A stretch of 64,000 bases of DNA from JBFHQE01 sp041592335 (GTDB lineage Bacteria > Pseudomonadota > Gammaproteobacteria > Thiohalobacterales > Thiohalobacteraceae), in NCBI GenBank assembly GCA_041592335.1, contig JBFHQE010000001.1:372001-436000 (forward strand), given 5' to 3'. The position numbers were made by a program, and so were the translations under genes. This document shows positions 7,112-16,272 of the stretch, piece after piece. Each line of letters begins with the position of its first letter. Position 1 is the first letter of the stretch. The notes beneath the pieces are model-generated. The model searched no databases, had not been told where the DNA came from, and saw only the letters and a program-made list of their open reading frames with translations.

Positions 7112-8689
7112 ATGGTTATGATGCAGCCAACTGAAAATTGGTCGGAAGACATTATCCCGGTCGAAACCGCCGTCACCCTGTCGGGCCTGTTTCGCGAGCG
7201 GGTGCGGCGTTCCCGGGATGCCATTGCCTATCGTTATTTTGACAAGAACAGTTCGGGCTGGATCGATCTGCGCTGGTCCGCGATCGAGCGACAGGTGCAA
7301 CAGTGGCGCCAGGGGCTCGCTGCCGAGCGGCTGCAGCCAGGTGACCGCGTGGCCATCCTGCTCAAAAACAGTCCGGAATGGGTAGTGTTCGACCAGGCGG
7401 CCTTGAGCCTGGGGCTGGTGACGGTGCCGCTTTACACCGATGACCGTCCCGACAATGCCGCCTATGTATTGCAGGACTCCCAGTCGAAGGTGTTGCTGGT
7501 GCAATCGGGTAGTCACTGGCGGCGTATCGCCAGCAGTGTCGGCCGACTGGAGCATATCCGGCGCGTGGTATTGCTGGATGACCAGTTTGATTGTCACGAG
7601 AATTCCAGCGATGAGCGCGTGGTGTTGAGCAGGGACTGGTTGTCGGAGAAAGTTGAAGACGTCGACTGGCACCAGGGCAAGCCGGATGAACTCGCTTCGA
7701 TTGTTTATACCTCCGGTACGACCGGACGACCGAAAGGCGTGATGCTGAGTCATTCAAACATGCTGTCCGTGGCGCATGCGGCCTTGACCATGATGGATGT
7801 CTACCAGCAGGACTCCTTCATGTCGTTCCTGCCGCTGTCGCATACCCTGGAGCGTACGGCCGGTTACTATCTGCCCATGATGGCGGGTTCCACGGTGGCT
7901 TATTCGCGTTCCATCAACCAGCTGGCCAGTGATCTTGTCGAGTTGCAGCCGACCATCATGATTGCGGTGCCGGTTTCGCGTATGTTTATTGGCCTGGATG
8001 TGCCTCTCCTCCAGGGTTATGGTTTAACTGAAAGCAGTCCGGTCATCAGTGTTAACACCTTCGATAGCAATGATCCGGCGAGCGTGGGTATTCCCTTGCG
8101 CGGTGTTGAAGTGCGTGTTGGCGATAACAGCGAGTTGCTGATGCGTGGACCGGGCGTGATGCTGGGTTACTGGAATAATCATGTCGCCACGCGCGAGGTG
8201 ATCGATGCCGGCGGCTGGCTTCATACCGGCGACCAGGCGCGTATTGAGAACGACCATATTTACATTACCGGTCGCATCAAGGATATCCTGGTGCTTTCTA
8301 ATGGTGAAAAGGTGCCGCCTGGAGACATGGAGTCGGCGATAGCCCTGCATTCACTAATCGAGCAGGTGCTGGTGGTGGGAGAGGGTAAGCCGTACCTGTC
8401 TGCGCTGGTGGTGCTGAATGGCGAAAGCTGGTTTGGGGCGGCAAACAGTCTTGGCCTTGATCCCATGGCCAGGGGAAGTTTGACAGACAGCAAGTTGCAC
8501 CATTATTTGCTTAAACAGATCAAGCAGCAGCTGCATGATTTTCCCGGCTATGCCAAAGTGCGCAAGGTGATTCCCATGCTGGAGCCCTGGACCATGGATG
8601 ATGACCTGGTTACACCAACACTGAAGATTAAACGCGCCAAGGTGATTGCGCGCTTTACAAAAGAGATCGAAGCGCTTTATAACAGTTAA
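7112..8689 (+). CDS. Long-chain acyl-CoA synthetase (AMP-binding) with apparent internal deletion
   Basis: ANL-superfamily enzyme of the FadD/FACL type, expected to activate fatty acids to acyl-AMP and acyl-CoA. The P-loop (SIVYTSGTTGRPKGVM, about residues 197-212), the GYGLTESSPVIS motif, the GWLHTGD motif and the hinge GRIKDILVLSNGEKV are present. The protein has 525 residues, whereas close relatives have roughly 600. Around residue 287 the text runs from LQPTIMIAVP straight into VSRMFIGLDVPLLQGYGLTE. In the family about 100 residues separate these two pieces, including the helical region and the SGGAPL-type strand. The reading frame is intact across the junction near base 7970. The product may be inactive, or the loss may be an assembly collapse. 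It starts 75 bases from divergent thiS. Confidence 0.85.
   Translation: MVMMQPTENWSEDIIPVETAVTLSGLFRERVRRSRDAIAYRYFDKNSSGWIDLRWSAIERQVQQWRQGLAAERLQPGDRVAILLKNSPEWVVFDQAALSLGLVTVPLYTDDRPDNAAYVLQDSQSKVLLVQSGSHWRRIASSVGRLEHIRRVVLLDDQFDCHENSSDERVVLSRDWLSEKVEDVDWHQGKPDELASIVYTSGTTGRPKGVMLSHSNMLSVAHAALTMMDVYQQDSFMSFLPLSHTLERTAGYYLPMMAGSTVAYSRSINQLASDLVELQPTIMIAVPVSRMFIGLDVPLLQGYGLTESSPVISVNTFDSNDPASVGIPLRGVEVRVGDNSELLMRGPGVMLGYWNNHVATREVIDAGGWLHTGDQARIENDHIYITGRIKDILVLSNGEKVPPGDMESAIALHSLIEQVLVVGEGKPYLSALVVLNGESWFGAANSLGLDPMARGSLTDSKLHHYLLKQIKQQLHDFPGYAKVRKVIPMLEPWTMDDDLVTPTLKIKRAKVIARFTKEIEALYNS
8654..8683 (+). promoter_or_regulatory. Probable sigma-70 promoter of tRNA-Gly
   Basis: TTTACA at 8654-8659 and TATAAC at 8678-8683 are separated by 18 bases. 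They lie inside the last codons of the acyl-CoA synthetase gene and just before the tRNA at 8695. The tRNA might also be transcribed by read-through. This is a by-eye match only. Confidence 0.4.
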
Positions 8690-8694
8690 CTTAC

Positions 8695-8768
8695 GCGGGT
8701 GTGGTTCAATGGTAGAACCTCAGCTTCCCAAGCTGATGACGTGGGTTCGATTCCCATCACCCGCTCCA
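8695..8768 (+). tRNA. tRNA-Gly (anticodon CCC)
   Basis: The 74-base sequence folds as a complete cloverleaf with encoded CCA. The acceptor stem is GCGGGTG pairing with CACCCGC. The D-loop reads GTTCAATGGTAGAAC. The anticodon stem TCAGC/GCTGA encloses the loop TTCCCAA (anticodon CCC). The T-arm is TGGGTTCGATTCCCA, followed by discriminator T and CCA. It decodes GGG and resembles the E. coli glyU product. It stands alone and is followed by a strong terminator. Confidence 0.97.
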
Positions 8769-8777
8769 AACAAAAAA

Positions 8778-8800
8778 GGGGAGCCAATATGGCTCCCCTT
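8778..8800. terminator. Bidirectional terminator after tRNA-Gly
   Basis: GGGGAGCC and GGCTCCCC form a perfect 8-base stem with the loop AATAT, preceded by an A-run and followed by TT. It ends the tRNA transcript on the plus strand. The A-run gives it a T-tract for the convergent TonB receptor gene, whose stop is 18 bases away. Confidence 0.85.
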
Positions 8801-8817
8801 GCTGTTGTCGGTCCTGA

Positions 8818-11124
8818 TCAGAACTTCAGGTTGACGCCGGCGTAGACCGAACGCCCCGGCCCCGGGATTGCGGTTCCCCAGGCGACATTGCTTGCCGACA
8901 TGGTTTTGCCCTGGCCGAGGTAGACACCGTCAAGCGGGTAGTTGTAAAAGCGGTCGAAAACATTCTCGACACCAAAGTCCAGCCGCACCTGTTTCCAGCT
9001 GTAGCTGCCGCGCAGATGCAACAGGCCATAGCCTGAAGTGCTGACTTCGTTACGCGTAGCGGAAACATCATCCTTGGCATCCACTACTTCCACTTCGGCG
9101 CTGTTCCGCCAGTTGCCTACCTCCTGCATCACGGCCAGTTTCAGGTTGAGTGGCATGATGTTGTAGAGGTTGTCGCCGGTATCCTCGTTTTCCCCTTTCA
9201 GATAGCTGACGATGCCGGAGGCGGTGAAGTCACCGTAGCCAGTGTTACGCGCGAGCGGCATATGAGCGGCAATATCGATACCGTACAGTTTCGCCGATTG
9301 ATTGACGAATTGCAGATAAACGAAGTTATCGACGGTTGTCAGGTTGGCATCCGTGCAGGCAGTGGTGGTCATCATCATGGTGTTGACCTGGTTTGTGGTG
9401 GCGGAGGAACAACGTGCCGCATCGATGTAATCCTCTACATAGGTCAGGTACGGGGTAACCGTTAATTGCCAGGAATCCGCCGCGGCGTCATGCCAGTCAA
9501 AGGTGGCACTCAGGGTGTGTGCGACTTCCGGGTCCAGGTCGAGATTACCGACATAGCCATTGCCATCGCCCGCCAGGTTGATCATGCGCATCGCCATGCC
9601 ATGAGTGGACCAGGCGTAGCGTTCGTACAGATTGGGTGAGCGCGTTTTGCGCGCGTAGCCGAATTCCAGGGTGCGGGTGGCGTCCGGCGTGAAGCGCGCG
9701 AGTGCGGTCAGATCGATGTTGTTGTCAGTTATGGCGCGATCGGCGGCATTGAAGTCCGCTGCGTCCACCGCCGAGAACATGCTGCTGTAACCCTGTACCT
9801 CGTCGGCATTCATGTCGACCTGTTCATAGCGCAGGCCAAACTGGGTCAGCCATTGCGGGTTCCACTGTGCTTCCCATTCACTGAACACCGCGAGGCGGTC
9901 ACGTTCGCCATTGTTGATATTCCAGAACACGTTAGGGTACATCCCCTTGCCGGAAGGATCCCACCAGTCATCCAGCGTGTAATTCTGTGCTTCCGTGCCG
10001 ATACGCAGCAGGTCGCGCGTCGACAGCGGAATGTCCGCCTGCAACGACAGGCCCCGGTTGTCGCCCTCGGTCTCCATCGGCATACCGGCGGCGCAGCCAT
10101 TCGTGCCCGGCAGAATCACGGCGCAAGGTACGCCATCCGGGATAGAGCCATCATTGGCGCCGTACCAGAAGAGTTTGTCCTCGCCGAACTGCATGTCATG
10201 CTCGGTCTGTTCCCGATAGACGCGCGCCTTGAGCAGGCCCCAGTCGTAGTCACCTTCGTAGCGCAGGTTAACCTGGGTGCTGTCGTTGCCGGTCATGTCC
10301 ATGCGCTGGTTGGGAAAGCCCTGTTCATTGATGTCTTGCTGGCCCAGGGTGAGTGTTGTCAGGTGGTTGCTGTAACGGACTGCCAGGCTGGCGGATTGAT
10401 TGAACACATCGTAGTAGGTCGATCCGACTTCATCGCCTTCCAGCCAGCCGCGCCCGGCGGCCGCGAGTCCAGCGGGTTTGAAATCATCACCGGCACTGTA
10501 GTTGTCCGCGGAGCTGGTCGAGGCCTGGTAAGTAAAACTCACATTCTCGCTGGCCAGCGTGGCTGAGACATTTCCGCCACGGGCGTCGCCATTACTGCGA
10601 TAAAAGGCGCCGATCTCCCCTTCGGTAAGCAGCTTATCCGCGGAAGCCGCAAATGCCGGTGGCGCGGATTCGATCAGGATCGTGCCGCCGATGCTGTCAC
10701 CGCCCAGGCTGACCGGCGTGATACCGGCAAATACTGTGGCACTGGCGACATTGCTGGGATCGATATAGGACATGGGAGGATTCATGTGGTTACCACAGGC
10801 CGATACCAGGTCCATGCCATCAACCTTGATACGCAGGCGGTCATCGGCAAGACCATGCAGGCTGGGCAGGCTGGAAACAGCACCGGCGCCCTGCAAGGAA
10901 AGTCCCGGGATGTTATTCAACAGCGTGGCAGTGTCGCTGGTCGCGGACTGCAAGCTGTCCAGTTGCTGTTCGCTCAGACTGTTTTGCGCTGGACTGGATG
11001 GCTGCGTGGGCGCGGGCGCGGTAATGGAAATCACGGGAAGCTCGTCTGCCAGGGCAGGGCCGACAATGGTTAATGCCAGGCTGATAGCGCCGGCCAGCCG
11101 GGACAGGGTGTATTGATGACGCAT
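8818..11124 (-). CDS. TonB-dependent outer-membrane copper receptor, OprC/NosA-like
   Basis: Outer-membrane beta-barrel receptor of 768 residues with a signal peptide (ISLALTIVGPALADELP), a plug domain and a barrel ending in VYAGVNLKF with a terminal Phe. In the plug the text MDLVSACGNHMNPPMSYIDP puts Cys110 and Met114 in the CxxxM arrangement known to bind copper in Pseudomonas OprC. A barrel segment EHDMQFGED supplies the HxM partner of the same site. This makes copper import the best prediction, which is family knowledge plus visible motif. The start MRHQYTL at 11124 is preferred, since the upstream in-frame extension is not signal-like. A small Cys/His protein gene lies 135 bases upstream on the same strand. 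Confidence 0.9.
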   Translation of the reverse strand: MRHQYTLSRLAGAISLALTIVGPALADELPVISITAPAPTQPSSPAQNSLSEQQLDSLQSATSDTATLLNNIPGLSLQGAGAVSSLPSLHGLADDRLRIKVDGMDLVSACGNHMNPPMSYIDPSNVASATVFAGITPVSLGGDSIGGTILIESAPPAFAASADKLLTEGEIGAFYRSNGDARGGNVSATLASENVSFTYQASTSSADNYSAGDDFKPAGLAAAGRGWLEGDEVGSTYYDVFNQSASLAVRYSNHLTTLTLGQQDINEQGFPNQRMDMTGNDSTQVNLRYEGDYDWGLLKARVYREQTEHDMQFGEDKLFWYGANDGSIPDGVPCAVILPGTNGCAAGMPMETEGDNRGLSLQADIPLSTRDLLRIGTEAQNYTLDDWWDPSGKGMYPNVFWNINNGERDRLAVFSEWEAQWNPQWLTQFGLRYEQVDMNADEVQGYSSMFSAVDAADFNAADRAITDNNIDLTALARFTPDATRTLEFGYARKTRSPNLYERYAWSTHGMAMRMINLAGDGNGYVGNLDLDPEVAHTLSATFDWHDAAADSWQLTVTPYLTYVEDYIDAARCSSATTNQVNTMMMTTTACTDANLTTVDNFVYLQFVNQSAKLYGIDIAAHMPLARNTGYGDFTASGIVSYLKGENEDTGDNLYNIMPLNLKLAVMQEVGNWRNSAEVEVVDAKDDVSATRNEVSTSGYGLLHLRGSYSWKQVRLDFGVENVFDRFYNYPLDGVYLGQGKTMSASNVAWGTAIPGPGRSVYAGVNLKF

Positions 11125-11259
11125 GGGTCGATCCTCGAAAATTCGTGTTGTTGCAAAAAAGGACCGGTCAGCGCGCCAGGTAAACCGCCACGCAGGCAAC
11201 GCAGTTCAGATATCACGCGACGCGTGACCGATCAGAGGCTTAAAAGGTTGGAATTGTGT

Positions 11260-11652
11260 TTACGCGATCGGGGGTGCGCGCGAAGGAGCCTGGAAATACG
11301 CAGGTGTGCTGGCGTGTTCGGGATGATGTTCGGGTTGCTGGAAGGAGGCGATATAAACCGCCGCGGAAAGAGTTAACTGTTGCGTGGGCAGCGGCGCTGC
11401 GCTGGCATGCGAGAGGGTGCACGCGGGGCAGGGGTTGTTGGCGGAAGTACTGCTGTGTTCGCCATCGAGATCGAGAGTTTGCAGGCCCTGCAGGGTACAG
11501 ATGACGGTGCTATTGCCATCGGCATCCTGGACAACGCTGGGTGTAAGCAGCATTGGCAGGAGTGCCTGGAACAGCGCGGCCAGCAGCAACAGATGGATGA
11601 AGCGTTGCTGGTAGCGGCGAAGTACGGTGAGATTGAATATGGAAGACATCAT
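11260..11652 (-). CDS. Small DUF2946-like Cys/His protein upstream of copper receptor
   Basis: A 130-residue protein with one hydrophobic N-terminal segment (FIHLLLLAALFQALLPMLL), then CTLQGL, a CPACTLSHA motif and a His-rich piece (QPEHHPEHAS). This pattern of a membrane-anchored or exported protein with a CPxC motif resembles the DUF2946 family, often found with TonB-type metal receptors. It is followed on the same strand by the OprC-like receptor and may share its transcript. A metal-related role is inference. A second Met two codons in is an alternative start. Confidence 0.65.
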   Translation of the reverse strand: MMSSIFNLTVLRRYQQRFIHLLLLAALFQALLPMLLTPSVVQDADGNSTVICTLQGLQTLDLDGEHSSTSANNPCPACTLSHASAAPLPTQQLTLSAAVYIASFQQPEHHPEHASTPAYFQAPSRAPPIA

Positions 11653-11718
11653 TGCGACCGGAAGTCTAGCGTTCGGATGTGGTCAAGTCGAGCAAGTTCA
11701 CTTGATATAAAACAAAAA

Positions 11719-11742
11719 ACCGGAGACTGAAGTCCCCGGTTG
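11719..11742. terminator. Terminator hairpin 3' of the host-attachment family gene
   Basis: AACCGGAGAC and GTCCCCGGTT pair with one mismatch around a short TGAA loop. On the minus strand the hairpin is followed by a T-run (the A-run at 11711-11718 on the plus strand). It ends the transcript of the minus-strand gene at 11762-12256. Confidence 0.7.
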
Positions 11743-11761
11743 TTGTGTGTGTCGTGAAATG

Positions 11762-12256
11762 TCAGCTCATGGGGCTATTACGCTTCGGCACCAGCTTTTC
11801 CCGCGCCAGCAGTTCCTGCAATTTATCGGCGGACAATTTGCTCAGGTCTTTCTGCAATTCATGAATCGTCATGCCATTGCGCAACAGGGGCTCGAATTCG
11901 GCACGCAGCATACCGATGGTGCGATTGGGCGCGACCAGTACCATGCCACGGGCGCCCTGTTTGCGGGCGAGCTTGGCGGCCGCCTCAGCAATGCTTCGGG
12001 CAAAGCGGCGATCGATCTCGATCAGATGCCCCTCGCGGTGGTCGTCGTAACCATGCACGCCATGACCATTGGTGCGGTTTCCGCCATTCTTGGAGTCGGA
12101 AAACAGCTGGGCTTCATGCGCTTCCTTTTCGGGGTTGATCAGGCCTTTTACCTCGGTGAGATAAGGGCCGCCCTGGGTTTCAGGGGAAGGGACGTCCTCC
12201 AGACAGAAAAAACGGGCGCGGCTCCCGTCAGCGACAACAATGCAATTGTTGTTCAT
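11762..12256 (-). CDS. Host-attachment protein family (PF10116-like)
   Basis: A 164-residue cytoplasmic protein without signal peptide. It begins MNNNCIVVADGSRARFFCLE and later has HEAQLFSDSKNGG, RRFARSIAEAAAKLARKQG, MVLVAPNRTIGMLR and DLSKLSADKLQELL, which match the protein family named after a plant-attachment phenotype in Agrobacterium-type bacteria. The fold looks like the eRF1/RNase-H-like domains, and the true function in free-living bacteria is unknown. The start at 12256 is supported by AAAGGAG six bases upstream. A Met two codons earlier overlaps the ribosome site spacing and is less likely. It stands alone and divergent from the asmA-like gene. Confidence 0.85.
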   Translation of the reverse strand: MNNNCIVVADGSRARFFCLEDVPSPETQGGPYLTEVKGLINPEKEAHEAQLFSDSKNGGNRTNGHGVHGYDDHREGHLIEIDRRFARSIAEAAAKLARKQGARGMVLVAPNRTIGMLRAEFEPLLRNGMTIHELQKDLSKLSADKLQELLAREKLVPKRNSPMS

Positions 12257-12518
12257 AAACATCTCCTTTTATAGATGTGCAGAGACGTACCGCCAATCGG
12301 TACGTATGACAGAGGGCCTGGCAGCCGGACAGCTGCCGGGCGGAAGGGAAGGGCGACAAAGATGACAGCCATAATTAACGGATAGACCCTGAACTGGCGG
12401 ATTGCAAGCCGAGGTTGTCCCTGCACTGGCAAGGCGGCTAGACTTAAGGTCTGCTCCAGAAAACGCCATACCCGTTCACTCAGGTTGACAACCCACTGAA
12501 AAACGAAGGGATTACAGT

Positions 12519-14645
12519 ATGAAACTGGTACGTTGGATCGGAATTATCCTTATTGCACTGGTGCTGCTGGTTGTGGCCGCCGCCATCATCCTGCCACTGG
12601 TCATCGATCCCAATGATTACAAGGACGACATCACCGCGGCCGTGAAAGAACAGACTGGGCGCGAACTCACTATCGAGGGGGATCTCAAGCTTTCGGTATT
12701 CCCCTGGCTGGGCGTGGAAATGGGCGCGCTGCGTCTGTCCAACGCGCCGGGTTTTGGCGACCAGCCGTTTGCCAGCCTGCAGGGCGCTGAAGTGCGGGTG
12801 ATGCTGTTGCCCTTGCTGAAAAAGAAACTGGAAGCTTCCACGGTGGTGCTTAATGGCCTGTCGCTCAATCTTGGCAAGGCGACAGACGGGCGTACCAACT
12901 GGGATGACATGATCAAACCGTCCGCTTCGGAAGCGGATATCGAAAGGAAGGACGGTAAAGAGCAGGTGGGACTCGCCGCGCTGGCGATTGGCGGTGTCAG
13001 GATTCAGGACGCAAATATTGTCTGGGATGACAGGCAGGCGAAGCAGCGCTACGAGGTTGCCGATTTGAATCTTACCCTGGGCGCGATTTATCCCGGTGAG
13101 CCGGTCGATTTCGATCTGGCGGTGAAGCTGGCGGCAAGTGAACCCCAGCTGGATGGCGCAGTTAAGCTGTCTGGTGTGCTGGGCTTCTCGAATGATCTGA
13201 AAAAGTTCGATGTAACGGATGTTGTGTTGAAGGCGAATGCCAGGGGGGCGGCCCTGCCGACTGGCGCGCTGGACGCGAAAGTGACTACGGCAGCCAGTGT
13301 CGACCTGGATCAACAGACATTGACCATACCCTCGTTAATCGCCGAGGTGATGGATCTCACCGTCAAGCTGAATGTCGAAGGCAAGAATATCCAGGGGAAT
13401 AATCCCAGTTTCTCCGGCAAGCTCACGTTAGACGAGTTTGTGCCGCGAGAACTGCTGAAGACACTCAAGGTTGAATTGCCGGAAATGAGCGACCCGACGG
13501 TGCTGGGCAAGGCGGGTGTGGCAATGAATTATGCGGCGACAACCAGCAGCGCGGATCTTTCCAGCATCAATATACGTTTCGACGATAGCGCGCTGACAGG
13601 TTCGCTGGCAGTGAAGGACTTTGCCAAACAGTCGCTGCGTTTTGACCTGGTGCTGGATCAGATCGATTTGGATCGTTACCTGCCGCCGCAGAAGGAAGGC
13701 GAGGTGCAGGCGGCGCCAACGCCCGCTGAAGCCGCTGCTGCAGGTGCCGGCAGTCTGCCGATGGAGACGCTGCGCGCGTTGGACCTGGCGGGGACGCTGC
13801 GCATCAACAAGCTCAAGGCGTATCAACTACACAGCACGGATGTGCGGGTCACCCTGAATGCGAAAGATGGCATTGTGCGTGTTCACCCGGCCGCCGCAAA
13901 GCTGTACCAGGGTGAATACAGCGGTGATATCACCCTGAACGCACAGGGCAAGCAGCCCAGGATCGCGCTTAATGAAAAGCTGTCGAGCGTACAGGCCGGT
14001 CCATTGCTCAAAGACATGACCGGGGAGGAAAAGCTGCTCGGTCGCGCGGATATCTCTGCGAACCTGACGGCGACGGGAGTCGATCCCAAGCGTGTACAGA
14101 AAACGCTGAACGGCAATATTGCTTTTGGTTTTCATGATGGAGCCATCAAGGGTGTGAACCTGGCCGAAATGATTCGACAGGCCAAGGCCAAGCTGGGAAA
14201 GCCGGTCGCGACACAGCAGTCAGGCCCCAACCAGACGGATTTCTCGCAGCTCACGGGTACCGCCGTTATTAACGATGGCGTGGTGACCAATAACGATTTA
14301 AAAATGCTGTCGCCGTTGCTGAGAGTGGATGGCAATGGTGTTGTTAATTTGCCTGCTCAATCGATCAACTATAAAACGACTATCAAAATTGTTGATTCAC
14401 TGAAAGGGCAGGGAGGCAAGGACCTCAAGGATCTCGAAGGGCTGGCGATTCCGCTCAAATACAAGTGCGGGTTTGCGGACAAGCCGACTTCCTGTATTTC
14501 GATTGACCTGGAAGATGCAGCCAAGGAAGTGGTTAAGAAGAAAGTGAAGGAAAAGCTTGGCGACAAGGAAGATGAGTTGAAGAAGAAGCTGGAAGATAAG
14601 ATCGACGACAAACTCAAGGACCAGCTCAAGGGTCTGTTCAGGTGA
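12519..14645 (+). CDS. AsmA family protein
   Basis: Inner-membrane-anchored periplasmic protein of 708 residues in the AsmA/VPS13-like (bridge) family, linked to outer-membrane assembly and phospholipid transport. One N-terminal membrane helix (IILIALVLLVVAAAIILPLVI) is followed by the hallmark DPNDYKDDITAAVKEQTGRE and GDLKLSVFPWLGVEMGALRL. The C-terminal AsmA_2 part contains ADISANLTATGVDPKRVQKTLNG and AFHDGAIKGVNLAEMIRQAK-like text. The extreme C-terminus is Lys/Asp-rich and looks coiled-coil (KKKVKEKLGDKEDELKKKLE). It starts a four-gene run with an SRPBCC-like gene, mutY and yggX, each overlapping or nearly so. Confidence 0.9.
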   Translation: MKLVRWIGIILIALVLLVVAAAIILPLVIDPNDYKDDITAAVKEQTGRELTIEGDLKLSVFPWLGVEMGALRLSNAPGFGDQPFASLQGAEVRVMLLPLLKKKLEASTVVLNGLSLNLGKATDGRTNWDDMIKPSASEADIERKDGKEQVGLAALAIGGVRIQDANIVWDDRQAKQRYEVADLNLTLGAIYPGEPVDFDLAVKLAASEPQLDGAVKLSGVLGFSNDLKKFDVTDVVLKANARGAALPTGALDAKVTTAASVDLDQQTLTIPSLIAEVMDLTVKLNVEGKNIQGNNPSFSGKLTLDEFVPRELLKTLKVELPEMSDPTVLGKAGVAMNYAATTSSADLSSINIRFDDSALTGSLAVKDFAKQSLRFDLVLDQIDLDRYLPPQKEGEVQAAPTPAEAAAAGAGSLPMETLRALDLAGTLRINKLKAYQLHSTDVRVTLNAKDGIVRVHPAAAKLYQGEYSGDITLNAQGKQPRIALNEKLSSVQAGPLLKDMTGEEKLLGRADISANLTATGVDPKRVQKTLNGNIAFGFHDGAIKGVNLAEMIRQAKAKLGKPVATQQSGPNQTDFSQLTGTAVINDGVVTNNDLKMLSPLLRVDGNGVVNLPAQSINYKTTIKIVDSLKGQGGKDLKDLEGLAIPLKYKCGFADKPTSCISIDLEDAAKEVVKKKVKEKLGDKEDELKKKLEDKIDDKLKDQLKGLFR

Positions 14646-15199
14646 TGTTGCGCGTTCTGTTTATCTGGCTGCTGTCAAGCTCGGTCTGGGCGGCCGAGAT
14701 CATGAGCGTGAATGTGGAGCGACGCGATGCGCGTTATATCGCCGAAGTCGATATGCGTTTTTTCTCCGATGCGAATACCTTGCGCCACCTGGTGACGGAT
14801 TACCCGAATCTGACGCGACTCAATGACTCGATTCTGTTCAGCAAGGTGTTGGCCGAACAGGGGCCGCAGAGTCACACCGTCCAGATGCGTATCAAGGCCT
14901 GTGTTTCCATTTTCTGCAAGGAGCTGAACCAGGTGCAGGATGTGCAGGTGCTGGGCGATGGGACCGTGGTTGCCAGCATGCGTCCGGATCAAAGCGACTT
15001 CAGTTACGGTTTCGCGCGCTGGCAGTTCTGGAGCGAACCGGAATCGGTGGTGATGCGCTTTACCAGCGAAATCGAGCCCGGTTTCTGGGTGCCGCCTCTC
15101 ATCGGGCCCTGGATGGTGAAGCAGGCCCTGTATAACGAGACGGTCAAGACCGGCACCAACCTGGACCGGCTGTTGCGCGAGCAGACCACGCCCCGCTAA
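14645..15199 (+). CDS. Exported START/SRPBCC-like protein
   Basis: A 184-residue protein with a clear signal peptide (MLRVLFIWLLSSSVWAAE). The mature part (YIAEVDMRFFSDANTLRHLV, YPNLTRLNDSI, then ARWQFWSEPESVVMRFTSEI and GPWMVKQALYNETV) resembles polyketide-cyclase/START-type lipid-binding proteins. It has two cysteines in KACVSIFCKEL. The ATG overlaps the TGA of the asmA-like gene, and its own stop overlaps the mutY start, so translation is coupled. A periplasmic lipid-binding role next to AsmA is attractive but inferred. Confidence 0.75.
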   Translation: MLRVLFIWLLSSSVWAAEIMSVNVERRDARYIAEVDMRFFSDANTLRHLVTDYPNLTRLNDSILFSKVLAEQGPQSHTVQMRIKACVSIFCKELNQVQDVQVLGDGTVVASMRPDQSDFSYGFARWQFWSEPESVVMRFTSEIEPGFWVPPLIGPWMVKQALYNETVKTGTNLDRLLREQTTPR

Positions 15200-16260
15200 T
15201 GACCGGCAACGATTTCAGTCGGCGCGTGCTGGCCTGGTTTGATCAGCATGGACGCAAGGACTTGCCCTGGCAGCATGACCCGACGCCCTACCGGGTCTGG
15301 GTATCGGAAATCATGTTGCAGCAGACGCAGGTTGCGACCGTCATTCCCTACTATGAGCGTTTCATGCAACGTTTTCCGGATGTTGTGAGCCTGGCCGATG
15401 CGCCGGTCGATGAGGTGTTGCATCACTGGTCGGGCCTTGGCTATTACGCGCGGGCGCGCAACCTGCACAAGGCCGCACGGCAGATTCGCGATGAGCATGC
15501 GGGGCAATTCCCGACAGGTTTCGATGCAGTGAACGCGCTGCCCGGGGTCGGGCGATCGACGGCGGGTGCGATTCTGTCCCTGGCGAGTCAACAACGACAC
15601 GCCATTCTCGATGGCAATGTGAAGCGGGTGCTGGCGCGACATCAGGGGGTCGAAGGCTGGCCCGGTCAGGTGCCGGTGGCCAATGTCCTGTGGGAGGTCG
15701 CCGAACGGTTTACACCAGTGGCGCGGGTCGCACATTACAACCAGGCCATGATGGATCTGGGGGCTACCTGCTGTACCCGTTCCCGTCCCCAATGCGGGGC
15801 CTGTCCACTGGCCGAGGATTGCGTCGCCCGCCAGGAACAACGACAGGCCGAACTGCCGGGCAAAAAACCCAAAAAGACCCTGCCAGTGAAGCAGTCGCGG
15901 ATGCTGATGCTGCAAAACCCGGAACAGGCTGTGTTGCTTGTCCAGCGTCCGCCCGCCGGAATCTGGGGCGGGCTATGGAGCTTCCCCGAGTTCGAACCGG
16001 CTGACGCGGATCTTGCCGACTGGTGCGAGGAACGCTTCGGGATGGCGGTGCTGGCACAGGAAGAATGGGCACCGCTGCGCCATACCTTCAGTCATTTTCA
16101 TCTTGATATCCATCCGGTCCGGTTGCAGGTGCGGCAAAACCCGGGCGATTCTGTGTTGGAACCGTCACAGGCGGTCTGGTATAACACCGACTCCCCGGAT
16201 GCGCGCGGTTTGGCGGCCCCGGTACAGCGGCTGCTGGATAAACTGGCGGCATTGAAGTAA
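15199..16260 (+). CDS. mutY: A/G-specific adenine DNA glycosylase
   Basis: Base-excision repair enzyme that removes adenine mispaired with 8-oxoguanine. The 353-residue protein starts with a HhH-GPD core (DLPWQHDPTPYRVWVSEIML then QQTQVATVIPYYERF), includes the hairpin LPGVGRSTAGAILSLA and the catalytic Asp region LDGNVKRVLAR. It has the 4Fe-4S motif C-x6-C-x2-C-x5-C (CTRSRPQCGACPLAEDC), and a C-terminal NUDIX-like domain (GIWGGLWSFPEF, RHTFSHFHLDI) for 8-oxoG recognition. The ATG overlaps the upstream stop by one base. It is followed 12 bases later by yggX, the usual gammaproteobacterial pairing. Confidence 0.97.
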   Translation: MTGNDFSRRVLAWFDQHGRKDLPWQHDPTPYRVWVSEIMLQQTQVATVIPYYERFMQRFPDVVSLADAPVDEVLHHWSGLGYYARARNLHKAARQIRDEHAGQFPTGFDAVNALPGVGRSTAGAILSLASQQRHAILDGNVKRVLARHQGVEGWPGQVPVANVLWEVAERFTPVARVAHYNQAMMDLGATCCTRSRPQCGACPLAEDCVARQEQRQAELPGKKPKKTLPVKQSRMLMLQNPEQAVLLVQRPPAGIWGGLWSFPEFEPADADLADWCEERFGMAVLAQEEWAPLRHTFSHFHLDIHPVRLQVRQNPGDSVLEPSQAVWYNTDSPDARGLAAPVQRLLDKLAALK

Positions 16261-16272
16261 CAGGAGTAAACA

